DNA from: Quatrionicoccus australiensis
GTDB taxonomy: Bacteria > Pseudomonadota > Gammaproteobacteria > Burkholderiales > Rhodocyclaceae
DNA: 64,000 nucleotides
Direction: 5' to 3'
NCBI RefSeq assembly: GCF_020510525.1
Contig: NZ_CP075188.1
Span: 1,922,001 to 1,986,000, forward strand
The stretch's first letter is position 1. Every line of letters begins with the position of its first letter. Under the pieces are notes generated by a model. It worked only from the letters and a program-made list of their open reading frames with translations. It was not told the origin of the DNA and ran no database searches. A program made the position numbers and the translations under genes. This document shows, in pieces, positions 29,424 to 37,950 of this stretch.

Positions 29424-29797
29424 TCTTCGGCATCGGCACCGACATCGCCGCGGTGGCCCGCCTGCGCGGCATGTGGGAACGCCATGGCGAGCGGGCGCTG
29501 GAAAAGCTGCTGGCGCCGCAAGAGCTTGACGACTTTGCCCGCGCCGCCGACAAGGGGCGCTTTCTCGCCAAGCGCTTTGCCGCCAAGGAAGCCTTCGGCA
29601 AGGCGCTCGGCACCGGCATCAGCCCGCCGGCCGTATTGCCGGCGATCGCGGTCGGGCACGATGAACTCGGCAAGCCGTCCCTGCTGTTTACCGGTCAACT
29701 CGCCGAAATGATGCAAAACCGCGGCCTCAAGGCCCATCTCTCGATCAGCGACGAAGCCGAGTACGCCGTCGCCTACGTTATTCTGGAGCACGCATGA
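29420..29797 (+). CDS. acpS: Holo-[acyl-carrier-protein] synthase
   Basis: A 125-residue 4'-phosphopantetheinyl transferase that activates AcpP (encoded at 16939) with the prosthetic group from CoA. The metal-binding Asp8 lies in [12 protein letters not shown] and Glu58 in [13 protein letters not shown]. Length is normal. It is coupled to pdxJ and nagZ by 4-base overlaps. Confidence 0.96.
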   Translation: MIFGIGTDIAAVARLRGMWERHGERALEKLLAPQELDDFARAADKGRFLAKRFAAKEAFGKALGTGISPPAVLPAIAVGHDELGKPSLLFTGQLAEMMQNRGLKAHLSISDEAEYAVAYVILEHA

Positions 29798-30801
29798 GCG
29801 CCTTGCCCTATGGTCCGCTGATGATAGACATTGCCGGTCAGACGCTGACCGACCTCGACCGTGAGCGACTCTGTCACCCGCTGGTCGGCGGCATCATCCT
29901 GTTTTCGCGCAATTTTGCCTCGCGCGAGCAGTTGACCGCGCTGACGGCCGAAATCCACGCGCTGCGCGAGCCGCGCCTGCTCATCGCGGTTGATCACGAA
30001 GGCGGGCGGGTGCAGCGTTTCCGTGACGGTTTCACGCGCCTGCCGGCGATGCGCACGCTGGGCGAGTTGTACCAGCGCGATGCCGCCGCCGGCCTGGCGG
30101 CGACCCGCGCGGTCGGTCTGGTGCTGGCGGCGGAGCTGCGCGCCTGTGGCGTCGATTATTCCTTCACACCGGTGCTCGATCTCGATTACGGCCCGTCGCG
30201 GGTGATCGGCGATCGTGCCTTCCATCGCGATCCGGAAACCGTGATCGCGCTTGCTGCGGCACTTGGCGAAGGTCTGCACGCTGCCGGCATGGGCAATTGC
30301 GGCAAGCATTATCCGGGGCATGGCTACGTGATTCCCGACTCGCATGTCGAGTTGCCGATCGATGACCGGGCACTGGATGCGATGCAGGAAGACCTGCTGC
30401 CGTATCGGCGTCTGGCGCTCGATGCGGTCATGGCGGCGCACGTTATCTACGAGTGTTTTGATTGCAATACTGCTGTATTTTCAAGTAAATGGATTGATTA
30501 CTTGAGAAATGACATCAAGTTTGATGGCGTGGTTTTTACCGACGATTTGTCGATGGCTGGTGCCGGCGTGGTTGGCGACATGCTGGCCCGGGTGCAGACC
30601 GCCTATGCCGCCGGCTGCGACATGCTGCTCGTCTGCAATGCGCCGGATTCAGTCGCCCTGGTGCTCGACAACTGGCAGCCGCAAGTCGATGCCCGGCGTG
30701 GGCAGCGGGTCGGCAAGCTGCTGCCGCAGCAGCCGGCGATGGCGCTCGACGATACGGCCTACCTCGCTGCCCTGGCGCAGGTCGCCGCGCTGACCGCCTG
30801 A
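29794..30801 (+). CDS. nagZ: Beta-N-acetylhexosaminidase NagZ
   Basis: A 335-residue glycoside hydrolase family 3 enzyme that removes N-acetylglucosamine from anhydromuropeptides during cytoplasmic peptidoglycan recycling. The family motif KHYPGHG with DSHVELP carries the general acid/base His, and the nucleophile Asp lies in FTDDLSMAGA. RDPETVIALAAALGEG is also typical. No signal peptide is seen, consistent with a cytosolic enzyme. It ends the lepA operon. Confidence 0.94.
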   Translation: MSALPYGPLMIDIAGQTLTDLDRERLCHPLVGGIILFSRNFASREQLTALTAEIHALREPRLLIAVDHEGGRVQRFRDGFTRLPAMRTLGELYQRDAAAGLAATRAVGLVLAAELRACGVDYSFTPVLDLDYGPSRVIGDRAFHRDPETVIALAAALGEGLHAAGMGNCGKHYPGHGYVIPDSHVELPIDDRALDAMQEDLLPYRRLALDAVMAAHVIYECFDCNTAVFSSKWIDYLRNDIKFDGVVFTDDLSMAGAGVVGDMLARVQTAYAAGCDMLLVCNAPDSVALVLDNWQPQVDARRGQRVGKLLPQQPAMALDDTAYLAALAQVAALTA

Positions 30802-30816
30802 GTTTACAAACTCAGG
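30797..30816. terminator. Palindrome spanning both stop codons of convergent genes
   Basis: CCTGAGTTT-AC-AAACTCAGG is a perfect 9-bp inverted repeat. It contains the nagZ TGA and the stop codon of the convergent hypothetical gene. There is no clear T-run, so it is a compact stem-loop at the two transcript ends rather than a textbook terminator. Confidence 0.5.
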
Positions 30817-31579
30817 AGGGTTGTCCGCTGCGCCGCGCCTGCTGCCAGCCGAGGATGACCTGGCTGCTCTGGCGCTGGATGGCCTGGTAGGTCGTCTGTG
30901 GTAGCGCCTTGCTCAGTGCCGCGAGCAGTTGCTGCGTGCCCTGGCGGCCGATGTCGCCAATCTTGCCGTTGTCGTCGAGCAGGTAAATCTGGATGTGGGC
31001 CAGTGCATCGGCGAGCAGGCGCCAGCCGAGGGCCGGCATGCGCTGGTTCAGGGTCAGCATCAGGCTGCCCAGCACCTGCGCGATGGCCTGTGCCTCATCG
31101 GCGGTTTCGCAGGCAATCAGTGCGTGCCAGATCGCCAGATGGATGCCGCGCCGCAGATCGACCTTGAAGTCGATGGCATCGGTTTCGATTTCCTCGATTT
31201 GCTGGAAGTAACCCTGGAACAATGCATCGGCGCGGGCATCGAGCTGGCTGCGCAGGGCGCCGAGCAGGGCGCTCAGGGCGGGAATCGCGGTCAGGTTGAA
31301 GGTCTGCGTGTAGGCTAGGCCCCACTGGTCGAGACCGCTGACCAGCAGCGCCAGGCGCAGGGTGGCGGCTTCCGGGCTGGCGGCGCTGCGGCTCCATTCG
31401 AGCAGATGGGCGGTAACTTCACCGAGCGTCTTGCCCTGTTCTTCTTCGCTGGTCGAAAAGGCCATGCGGAATACCGACGAGAAAACCTCCTGCGCCAGGC
31501 GGGCGGCCAGACGCTGGCTGTCGCGATCGGCCTGTTCGGCAAGTTGGTCGACGGGGAGGCTGGGGGCAGAAGGATTCAT
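30812..31579 (-). CDS. Hypothetical alpha-helical cytoplasmic protein
   Basis: A 255-residue protein I do not recognise. It is predicted from composition to be mostly alpha-helical, with Gln/Ala/Leu-rich segments (LAARLAQEVFSSVFRMAF, LTAIPALSALLGALRSQL) and no signal peptide or transmembrane segment. The ATG at 31579 was chosen over an upstream start at 31642, because the latter would lie close to the argC terminator and add atypical residues. It lies alone between the nagZ operon and argC. Confidence 0.7.
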   Translation of the reverse strand: MNPSAPSLPVDQLAEQADRDSQRLAARLAQEVFSSVFRMAFSTSEEEQGKTLGEVTAHLLEWSRSAASPEAATLRLALLVSGLDQWGLAYTQTFNLTAIPALSALLGALRSQLDARADALFQGYFQQIEEIETDAIDFKVDLRRGIHLAIWHALIACETADEAQAIAQVLGSLMLTLNQRMPALGWRLLADALAHIQIYLLDDNGKIGDIGRQGTQQLLAALSKALPQTTYQAIQRQSSQVILGWQQARRSGQPS

Positions 31580-31650
31580 GGCGGGGCGGTGTTTTCGGAA
31601 GAGGGCGTATTTTAACGACCCGGCCGCCCGATCGGCGGGCAAAAAGGCAT

Positions 31651-31680
31651 AAAAAAACCCGTCGACCGACGGGTTTTCCG
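31651..31680 (-). terminator. Intrinsic terminator of argC
   Basis: An 11-bp stem aaaacccgtcg / cgacgggtttt with a two-base centre. On the minus strand it is followed by a T-run, so it ends argC transcription before the downstream hypothetical gene. Confidence 0.8.
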
Positions 31681-31692
31681 GAGCGCGAGCGC

Positions 31693-32643
31693 TCAGACCA
31701 GGCCGAGGCTTTCCTCAACGCCAAGATGCACGTTCATCGCCTGCACGGCGGCGCCGGAAGCTCCCTTGCCGAGATTGTCGAGGCGTGCCATGACCAGCAT
31801 GCGCTGCGCGTTGCCGAAGACGGCAATGTCCACGCGGTTGCTGTTATTGTTGGCTTCGACGTTGTAGAAGCCGCCTTCGGTCGTGCTCTCGAGGTCGACC
31901 GGCTGGACGTTGATGAAGGCTTCGCCGGCGTAGTAGTCGGCGATGATCTTCTGCACTTCGGCCGGCGTTGCCGGGCGGGTGAATTGCTGCGGCTGCAGGA
32001 AGGCGGTCACGGTCAGGCCCTTGTAGAAGGGGCCGACGATGGGCTGGAAGATCGGCTCGACGGTCAACCCGGTGTAGGCACACATTTCCGGCAGGTGTTT
32101 GTGGGCGAGGCCGAGCGCGTAGGGGCGCGGTGCCTTGAGTTCGGTCGGGCTGGCGCTGGCTGCCTCGTAGTCGGCGATCATTTTCTTGCCGCCACCGGAG
32201 TAGCCGGTGATGGAATGTGCCGCAATTTGCGTGTCGACCGGCAGCAGGCCGGCGGCGATCAGCGGCTTGAGCGCCAGGATGAAGGCCGAGGCGTGGCAGC
32301 CCGGGTTGGCGATGCGCTTGCTGGCGCGGATCTTGGCGCGCTGGTCCGGGGCCAGTTCGGGCAGGCCGAAGGTCCAGTCCGGGTTGATCCGGTGTGCGGT
32401 CGACGCGTCGATAACGCAGGTATTCGGGTTGTCGACGAGGCTGACCGACTCCTTGGCTGCATCGTCCGGCAGGCACAGGAAGGTGACGTCGGATTCGTTG
32501 ATCAGGCGCTTGCGCTCGGCCAGATCCTTGCGCTTGTCGGCATCGATCTTGAGCAGCGTGATGTCGGCGCGCTTGCCGAGGTATTCGTTGATCTGCAGGC
32601 CGGTGGTGCCTTCCTGGCCGTCGACAAAGACTTTATAGGTCAT
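31693..32643 (-). CDS. argC: N-acetyl-gamma-glutamyl-phosphate reductase (short type)
   Basis: A 316-residue enzyme that reduces N-acetylglutamyl phosphate to the semialdehyde in arginine synthesis. It has [14 protein letters not shown] at the N-terminus, LPDDAAKE, the catalytic Cys in [11 protein letters not shown], and [14 protein letters not shown]. The length and DGQEGTTG motif mark the shorter ArgC class (about 310 residues). The start at 32643 precedes TYKVFVDG. The longer open frame upstream overlaps the efp terminator. No other arg genes are adjacent. Confidence 0.93.
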   Translation of the reverse strand: MTYKVFVDGQEGTTGLQINEYLGKRADITLLKIDADKRKDLAERKRLINESDVTFLCLPDDAAKESVSLVDNPNTCVIDASTAHRINPDWTFGLPELAPDQRAKIRASKRIANPGCHASAFILALKPLIAAGLLPVDTQIAAHSITGYSGGGKKMIADYEAASASPTELKAPRPYALGLAHKHLPEMCAYTGLTVEPIFQPIVGPFYKGLTVTAFLQPQQFTRPATPAEVQKIIADYYAGEAFINVQPVDLESTTEGGFYNVEANNNSNRVDIAVFGNAQRMLVMARLDNLGKGASGAAVQAMNVHLGVEESLGLV

Positions 32644-32731
32644 CTTGAATCCGGAAATTGTTGTTGTTCGAAGGTGGAATTCTGGCAGAAAAACATGTCG
32701 CTTTGACGACAAGGTGGGTTTCTGCGCCACA

Positions 32732-32760
32732 AAAAACAGCGGGCAGCCTAAGCTGCCCGT
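32732..32760 (-). terminator. Intrinsic terminator of efp
   Basis: Stem cgggcagc / gctgcccg with a ctaa loop. Reading on the minus strand, the stem is followed after a few bases by TTTTTT. It lies between efp and argC. Confidence 0.75.
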
Positions 32761-32784
32761 TTGCACTGCCGGTAAAGCCGCGGA

Positions 32785-33342
32785 TTACTTGACGCGGTTC
32801 TTGTACTCGTCGGTGCGGGTGTCGATTTCGATCTTGTCGCCGATGCTGACGAAGGCCGGAACCGGCAGTTCGAAACCGGTGGCCAGCTTGGCCGGCTTCA
32901 TGACCTTGCCCGAGGTGTCGCCCTTGACGGCCGGCTCGGTGTAGATCACTTCGCGCACGACGCTGTTCGGCAGTTCGACGGAAATGGCCTTGCCGTTGTA
33001 GAAAACGACTTCACAGGCGAGGCCGTCTTCCAGGTACTTCAGCGCGTCGGTCATGTTTTCGGCTTCGACTTCGTACTGCTCGTAGTCGGCGTCCATGAAC
33101 ACGTACATCGGATCGGCGAAGTAGGAGTAGGTCACTTCCTTCTTGTCGAGCATGACGACTTCGAACTTGTCGTCGGCCTTGTAGACGGCTTCGGAAGCCG
33201 CAGCGGTCAACAGGTTCTTGAGCTTCATTTTGACGACCGCAGCATTGCGGCCGGATTTGTTGTACTCGGTCTTCTGGACGACGAGGGGGTCGGCGCCGAC
33301 CATGATCACGTTGCCGGAGCGGAGTTCCTGTGCGGTCTTCAT
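32785..33342 (-). CDS. efp: Elongation factor P, Arg32 type
   Basis: A 185-residue translation factor that rescues ribosomes stalled on polyproline. The loop that contacts the P-site tRNA reads YNKSGRNAA, which puts Arg32 at the modified position instead of the Lys34 of E. coli. Arg32 EF-Ps are activated by rhamnosylation by EarP, encoded immediately upstream on the same strand. The C-terminus ([20 protein letters not shown]) is typical. Confidence 0.96.
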   Translation of the reverse strand: MKTAQELRSGNVIMVGADPLVVQKTEYNKSGRNAAVVKMKLKNLLTAAASEAVYKADDKFEVVMLDKKEVTYSYFADPMYVFMDADYEQYEVEAENMTDALKYLEDGLACEVVFYNGKAISVELPNSVVREVIYTEPAVKGDTSGKVMKPAKLATGFELPVPAFVSIGDKIEIDTRTDEYKNRVK

Positions 33343-33380
33343 TCTGGGATTCCCGAAAAGCTGAAAAATTAAAGCATTAG

Positions 33381-33386
33381 ATTATA
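33381..33386 (-). promoter_or_regulatory. Candidate -10 box of efp
   Basis: A perfect TATAAT on the minus strand, 39 bases before the efp ATG. It overlaps the earP stop codon. The -35 region (inside the end of earP) is poor, so this is a probable but not certain internal promoter giving efp more expression than earP. Confidence 0.45.
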
Positions 33387-34473
33387 CCTTGGGAGAACAG
33401 AATTTGACGAGCCTCGTCGCCAAATCCGGCTGTTCGGCGAGCTTTTGCGTCCATAGTCCGGTTTGTTCGCCGATTTCGGCGCGTGCGGCAAGGAAATCGT
33501 CCCAGGCGGCGGCGACATCTTTGCCGGTATTCCAGGCGCGGAACATGGCGGTGACGGCTTCACCCGGTTTTTCGCCAAAATCGGCGGTGTACCGCTGCAG
33601 GAAGGCGTCGAGCTTGTCGAGGTGGGCGTCTTCCTCCTGCGCGTAGATCTGCCAGACGAAGGGGCGGCCGGCCCACTGGGCGCGCAGGAAGGAATCCTCG
33701 CCGCGCACGAAGTTGATGTCGCAGCGCCAGAGCAGGCGGTCGTAATCGTCCTGGCTGAGGAAGGGAATCGGTTCGACGCGCAATTGGCCGATTTGCCAGG
33801 GGCCGCTGCCGCCGAGATGCGCCTGTGCCACCGCCAGCGGTTTGCCGGGCGGCAGGTAGCAGATGATAGGCGTTGCTGCGGCGGCCATCCGGTCGAGCAA
33901 TTCGCCGAGTGGCGCGGTGTCGTAGCAGAACATGCTGATGTGCAGGGCGGGGCTGCTTGCCTGGGTTTGTTGCGCGGCAGTACGCCGGGCCAGCAAATCG
34001 CGTTCGCGCAGCAGTCCACCGGTCGACGCCGTAAAACCGGGGAAAAAGAAATGCTTGGTCAGCGCCAGCGTCGGGTGGGGTGACGCCATGCCGTGGCAAC
34101 CCTCGACCCAGCTTTCGGCGCTCAGGTATTCGAGGTTGATCCAGTGCGGCCTGGGTTCGGTGGCGGCCATCGTCCGAACGTAGTCGGCCGGCAGTTCGCA
34201 GGCGAAGGCCTCGATGACCACCGTGCCGACCGATTCGAAGCTGGCTTGCTCCGTCCAGTGACGGATTTCGATGCCATCCAGGAACTGGCGCTCCTGCGCG
34301 CAATCGAGGGCCGGGCAGAGCGCCTGCAGGCTGGCCGGTTCATCCACCCAGAGGCGGACGGCGATGTCGTGTTCGCCGGCCAGTTGTCTGGCCAAGCGCC
34401 AGCACACGCCGATGTCGCCGTAGTTGTCGATGACCCGGCAAAAGATGTCCCAGACTCGCTGCATGGCCGCCAT
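33382..34473 (-). CDS. earP: EF-P arginine rhamnosyltransferase EarP
   Basis: A 363-residue GT-B glycosyltransferase that transfers rhamnose from dTDP-rhamnose to Arg32 of EF-P. Conserved stretches are WDIFCRVIDNYGDIGVCWRLARQLA near the N-terminus, IEAFACELP, INLEYLSAE, the FFPGFTASTGGLLRE segment, and RGEDSFLRAQWAGRPFVWQIY with the nucleotide-sugar site. The ATG at 34473 has GGGA 8 bases upstream; a second ATG at 34464 is an alternative. It is upstream of efp and divergent from udg with 15 bases between start codons. Confidence 0.93.
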   Translation of the reverse strand: MAAMQRVWDIFCRVIDNYGDIGVCWRLARQLAGEHDIAVRLWVDEPASLQALCPALDCAQERQFLDGIEIRHWTEQASFESVGTVVIEAFACELPADYVRTMAATEPRPHWINLEYLSAESWVEGCHGMASPHPTLALTKHFFFPGFTASTGGLLRERDLLARRTAAQQTQASSPALHISMFCYDTAPLGELLDRMAAAATPIICYLPPGKPLAVAQAHLGGSGPWQIGQLRVEPIPFLSQDDYDRLLWRCDINFVRGEDSFLRAQWAGRPFVWQIYAQEEDAHLDKLDAFLQRYTADFGEKPGEAVTAMFRAWNTGKDVAAAWDDFLAARAEIGEQTGLWTQKLAEQPDLATRLVKFCSPKV

Positions 34474-34488
34474 GCTAACATTCCCGCC

Positions 34489-35136
34489 ATGCCAGAATTC
34501 AAAGATCCTCAGGACTGCGTCGCCTGTCCGCGCCTTGCTGCGCACCTCGCCATGATCCGCCAGCGCGACCCCGACTGGCATGCCTTGCCAGTGCCGGCCT
34601 TCGGTCCGCTCACCGCGCGCCTGCTGGTGGTCGGTCTCGGCCCGGGCGAAAAAGGGGCGAATCGCACCGGTCGACCGTTCAGCGGCGACGTCGCCGGCGA
34701 ACTGCTTTATCCGGCCCTGCATCGCTTCGGTTTTGCCAGCGTTGCCGAGCCGCTCGGCGCCGACAAGTGGGCCAACCCGCTGATGCAGTTGACCGATTGC
34801 CGCGTCACCAATGCCGTGCGCTGCCTGCCGCCGGCCAACAAGCCGGTGACCGCCGAGATCCGCCAGTGCAACGGCCATCTCCAGGCCGAACTCGCCGCCA
34901 TGCCCAACCTGCAGGTGATCGTCGCCCTCGGCGGCGTCGCGCACCAGGCGCTGCTCTGGGCATACGGCCTCAAACTCAAGGAACACGTCTTCGGGCACAA
35001 CGTCACGCATCAGTTGCCGGACGGGCGCCTGCTCGTCGATAGCTACCACTGCAGTGGCTACAACTGGCGCACCGGGCGGCTGTCGCGCGAAAGCTTCGAG
35101 GCGGTGTTCGCCGGCATCCTGACGCATCTGCGCTGA
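34489..35136 (+). CDS. Uracil-DNA glycosylase, family 5 (UDGb type)
   Basis: A 215-residue iron-sulfur uracil-DNA glycosylase. The [4Fe-4S] ligands are visible as CVACPRL near residue 13, then CLPPANKP and a later Cys (RQCNGHL). The active-site motif GLGPGEKGANRTGRPFSGD resembles family 5 rather than family 4, and HCSGYN is the C-terminal motif. Family 5 enzymes remove uracil and other deaminated bases. It begins a base-excision/NER pair with uvrC 11 bases downstream. Confidence 0.88.
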   Translation: MPEFKDPQDCVACPRLAAHLAMIRQRDPDWHALPVPAFGPLTARLLVVGLGPGEKGANRTGRPFSGDVAGELLYPALHRFGFASVAEPLGADKWANPLMQLTDCRVTNAVRCLPPANKPVTAEIRQCNGHLQAELAAMPNLQVIVALGGVAHQALLWAYGLKLKEHVFGHNVTHQLPDGRLLVDSYHCSGYNWRTGRLSRESFEAVFAGILTHLR

Positions 35137-35147
35137 GTTTTTCCGCG

Positions 35148-36959
35148 ATGAGTTTCGACCACAAGGCCTTTCTTGCCTCCTTGACCGAGTTGCCCGGCGT
35201 GTACCGGATGCTCGATGCCAACGACGTCGTGCTCTACGTCGGCAAGGCGAAAAACCTCAAGAAGCGGGTCACCTCGTATTTCCGGGAAAACCTGCCCAGC
35301 CTGCGCATCGCGCACATGGTCAGCCAGATCGACCATATCGAGACGACCGCGACGCGTACCGAGGCCGAGGCGCTGCTGCTCGAGAACAACCTGATCAAGT
35401 CGCTGGCGCCGCGCTACAACATCCTGTTTCGCGACGACAAGTCCTATCCCTACATCGTCGTCACGCGCGGCGACTTCCCGCGTCTCGGCTTCTACCGCGG
35501 CAACCCGGATCGCAAGGCCGATTACTTCGGGCCCTATCCGTCGTCCTGGGCGGTGCGCGACAGCATTCACCTGTTGCAGAAAATGTTCCGCCTGCGCACC
35601 TGTGAAGACACGGTATTCGCCAATCGCTCGCGCCCCTGCCTGCTCTACCAGATCAAGCGCTGCAGCGGTCCGTGCGTCGATCTGGTTGCGCCCGAGGAAT
35701 ACGCGGCCGATGTGCAGTTGGCCGCGATGTTCCTGCTTGGCAAACAGCAGGAGGTCACCAAACGCCTGAACCAGGCGATGGAAGAAGCGGCGGCGCGCCT
35801 TGCCTTCGAGCAGGCGGCGATCTATCGCGACCAGATCCAGTCGTTGCACCAGGTGCAGGAAAAGCAGTTCGTCTCGAGCAGCAAGGGCGAGGACGTCGAT
35901 ATCGTCGTCGCCCAGCGCGAAGCCGGGCAGTTGTGCGTCAATCTGGCCATGGTGCGCGGCGGGCGCCATCTCGGCGACCGGCCGCTGTTTCCGAGCAATG
36001 CCGGCGAATCGACGCCGGTCGATGCCATTGCCGCCTTCATCCGCCAGCATTATTCGATGCACCCGGCGCCGGCCCGCCTGCTCATTTCGCCGGCCTTGCC
36101 GGCTGATGAAAAGGGCGAGCTGGAAGGTGCGCTGGCCGAACTGGCCGGGCGTCCGGTGCCGATCCAGGAAGGGCGCTCGGAATTGCACAAGGCCTGGATC
36201 GAGATGGCTTTCCAGAACGTCCGGCTTGCCATCCTGGCGCGCAATCAGGCCTCGGCGCAGCAGGAGCAACGTCTCGCCGCGCTGCAGGAAGCCTTGCAAT
36301 TGCCGGAGGCGATCGAGCGCATCGAATGCTTCGACATCAGTCACACCATGGGCGAGGCAGCCGTCGCCTCCTGTGTCGTCTATCAGGGTAACGGCATGAA
36401 GCGTTCCGACTATCGCCGTTTCAACATGCGCGACATCACGCCGGGCGACGATTACGCCGCGATGCGCCAGGCAGTCAGCCGCCGTTACGACAAGGTCGCG
36501 AGTGGCGAAGGAATGGCGCCCGACCTGATCTTGATCGATGGCGGCAAGGGGCAGGTGGCTTCGGCCTATGCCGCGCTGGCCGATCTCGGATTGACGCACA
36601 TTCCCATGCTCGGCGTCGCCAAGGGCGAGGAGCGCAAGCCGGGGCTGGAAACACTGATTTTCCCTGAGGGACGGGAGCCGTTACAATTGCCGCCGGAACA
36701 CCCGGCCCTGCACCTGATCCAGGAAGTCCGCGACGAAGCCCACCGTTTTGCCATCACCGGCCATCGCGCCCGGCGCAGCAAGGCGCGCAAGACTTCAACG
36801 CTGGAAAGCCTGCCCGGTATCGGTCCGGCCCGACGCAAGGCACTGGTTGCACGTTTCGGTGGCTTGCCCGGCGTTCTCGCGGCCAGCGCGGAGCAACTGG
36901 CAGAAGTCCCCGGTGTCAGCCGGGAGTTGGCCGATAAAATCTATTCTGCGCTACATTGA
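35148..36959 (+). CDS. uvrC: UvrABC system protein C
   Basis: A 603-residue dual-incision nuclease of excision repair. It has the N-terminal GIY-YIG domain (LPGVYRMLDANDVVLYVGKAKNLKKR), the UVR domain (AAARLAFEQAAIYRDQI), the C-terminal RNase H-like nuclease (ECFDISHTMGEAAVAS, LILIDGGKGQ) and a final helix-hairpin-helix region (LPGIGPARRKALVARFGG, VPGVSRELADKI). Length is normal. Its partner uvrB is at 2281. Confidence 0.97.
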   Translation: MSFDHKAFLASLTELPGVYRMLDANDVVLYVGKAKNLKKRVTSYFRENLPSLRIAHMVSQIDHIETTATRTEAEALLLENNLIKSLAPRYNILFRDDKSYPYIVVTRGDFPRLGFYRGNPDRKADYFGPYPSSWAVRDSIHLLQKMFRLRTCEDTVFANRSRPCLLYQIKRCSGPCVDLVAPEEYAADVQLAAMFLLGKQQEVTKRLNQAMEEAAARLAFEQAAIYRDQIQSLHQVQEKQFVSSSKGEDVDIVVAQREAGQLCVNLAMVRGGRHLGDRPLFPSNAGESTPVDAIAAFIRQHYSMHPAPARLLISPALPADEKGELEGALAELAGRPVPIQEGRSELHKAWIEMAFQNVRLAILARNQASAQQEQRLAALQEALQLPEAIERIECFDISHTMGEAAVASCVVYQGNGMKRSDYRRFNMRDITPGDDYAAMRQAVSRRYDKVASGEGMAPDLILIDGGKGQVASAYAALADLGLTHIPMLGVAKGEERKPGLETLIFPEGREPLQLPPEHPALHLIQEVRDEAHRFAITGHRARRSKARKTSTLESLPGIGPARRKALVARFGGLPGVLAASAEQLAEVPGVSRELADKIYSALH

Positions 36960-36964
36960 ACCCC

Positions 36965-37543
36965 ATGCCTTTCAATTTGCCCATCCTGCTCACCTGGCTC
37001 CGCATCGTGGCGATTCCGCTGCTGATCGCGATCTATTACCTGCCAGCCGGCTGGGCGAGCATGCACGAGCGTGATGTCGCGGCGACGCTCATTTTCATGG
37101 CGGCGGCGTTTACAGATTGGGCGGACGGCTACCTGGCCCGGCGTCTGAACCAGACCTCGGCCTTCGGCGCCTTTCTCGATCCGGTTGCCGACAAGCTGAT
37201 GGTTGCCGCTGCCCTGATCGTGCTGGTGCAGCTTGGTCGTACCGACGCGATCATCGCGACCATCATCATCGGTCGCGAGATCACGATTTCCGCCCTGCGT
37301 GAATGGATGGCCAAGATCGGTGCGGCGAAAAGCGTTGCCGTCTCGATGCTTGGCAAGATCAAGACGGCAGCCCAGATGCTGGCCATTCCGCTGTTGCTGT
37401 ACCATGTTCCCTTGTTCGGACAGGATGTTCTGGTGCTCGGTAACTGGTTGATCTGGATCGCCGCCTTGCTGACCTTGTGGTCGATGGGGTACTACCTGCG
37501 CATGGCCTGGCCGGAAATTGCCAAACGCAGTGCAGAAAAATAA
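36965..37543 (+). CDS. pgsA: CDP-diacylglycerol-glycerol-3-phosphate 3-phosphatidyltransferase
   Basis: A 192-residue integral membrane enzyme that makes phosphatidylglycerol phosphate. The CDP-alcohol phosphotransferase signature D-x2-DG-x2-AR-x8-G-x3-D-x3-D appears as TDWADGYLARRLNQTSAFGAFLDPVADK (split across about residues 48-75). Several hydrophobic helices follow. The ATG at 36965 was preferred to a TTG three codons upstream. The tRNA operon lies directly downstream. Confidence 0.95.
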   Translation: MPFNLPILLTWLRIVAIPLLIAIYYLPAGWASMHERDVAATLIFMAAAFTDWADGYLARRLNQTSAFGAFLDPVADKLMVAAALIVLVQLGRTDAIIATIIIGREITISALREWMAKIGAAKSVAVSMLGKIKTAAQMLAIPLLLYHVPLFGQDVLVLGNWLIWIAALLTLWSMGYYLRMAWPEIAKRSAEK

Positions 37544-37553
37544 GCTGAAGATG

Positions 37554-37581
37554 TTGACAGGGCCTGCGAATCGTCTATAAT
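37554..37581 (+). promoter_or_regulatory. Consensus sigma70 promoter of the tRNA operon
   Basis: TTGACA at 37554-37559 and TATAAT at 37576-37581, both perfect, with a 16-base spacer. A GC-rich discriminator (GCGCGC) follows, typical of stable-RNA promoters under stringent control. The first tRNA begins 16 bases after the -10 box. Confidence 0.92.
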
Positions 37582-37597
37582 GCGCGCTCTGTTTGAC

Positions 37598-37673
37598 GCG
37601 GCAGTAGCTCAGTTGGTAGAGCGATACCTTGCCAAGGTATAGGTCGAGAGTTCGAGACTCTTCTGCCGCTCCA
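37598..37673 (+). tRNA. tRNA-Gly (GCC), copy 1
   Basis: A 76-base cloverleaf with acceptor arms GCGGCAG / CTGCCGC, D-arm TAGCTCAGTTGGTAGAGC, anticodon loop TTGCCAA (anticodon GCC), T-arm GAGAGTTCGAGACTC, and an encoded CCA end. It is identical to the copy at 37806. Confidence 0.97.
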
Positions 37674-37724
37674 GTTTTCCAGGGCAAAGCGCAGCTTTGT
37701 TCAGCAGTAAAGATGTATCGGTTA

Positions 37725-37798
37725 GGCGCGATAGCAAAGCGGTTATGCACCGGATTGCAAATCCGTGTAGGTCGGTTCGACTCCGGCTCGCGCCTCCA
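37725..37798 (+). tRNA. tRNA-Cys (GCA)
   Basis: A 74-base cloverleaf with acceptor arms GGCGCG / CGCGCC, anticodon arm CGGATTGCAAATCCG (anticodon GCA), discriminator T and encoded CCA. The GCA anticodon with a U73 discriminator is characteristic of cysteine tRNA. Confidence 0.96.
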
Positions 37799-37805
37799 GG
37801 GTTTT

Positions 37806-37881
37806 GCGGCAGTAGCTCAGTTGGTAGAGCGATACCTTGCCAAGGTATAGGTCGAGAGTTCGAGACTCTTCTGCCGCTCCA
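37806..37881 (+). tRNA. tRNA-Gly (GCC), copy 2
   Basis: A second 76-base tRNA-Gly identical over its whole length to the copy at 37598, only 7 bases after tRNA-Cys. It appears to be a recent duplication or gene-converted copy. Confidence 0.97.
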
Positions 37882-37885
37882 GATG

Positions 37886-37920
37886 AAAAGAGGGAAAGCG
37901 ATTTTCGCTTTCCCTCTTTT
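37886..37920 (+). terminator. Intrinsic terminator after tRNA-Gly copy 2
   Basis: A 16-bp perfect stem (aaaagagggaaagcga / tcgctttccctctttt) with a ttt loop. It ends the Gly-Cys-Gly transcript and implies tRNA-Leu is expressed separately or by readthrough. Confidence 0.85.
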
Positions 37921-37950
37921 GCATTCGGGGGCCGATATAATTGGCAAACC

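Noticed and set aside
37936-37941. TATAAT just before tRNA-Leu
   Set aside because: There is no -35 at a workable distance (the best candidate, TTGCAT, is only 11 bases away), and it lies too close to the mature 5' end to be called a promoter.
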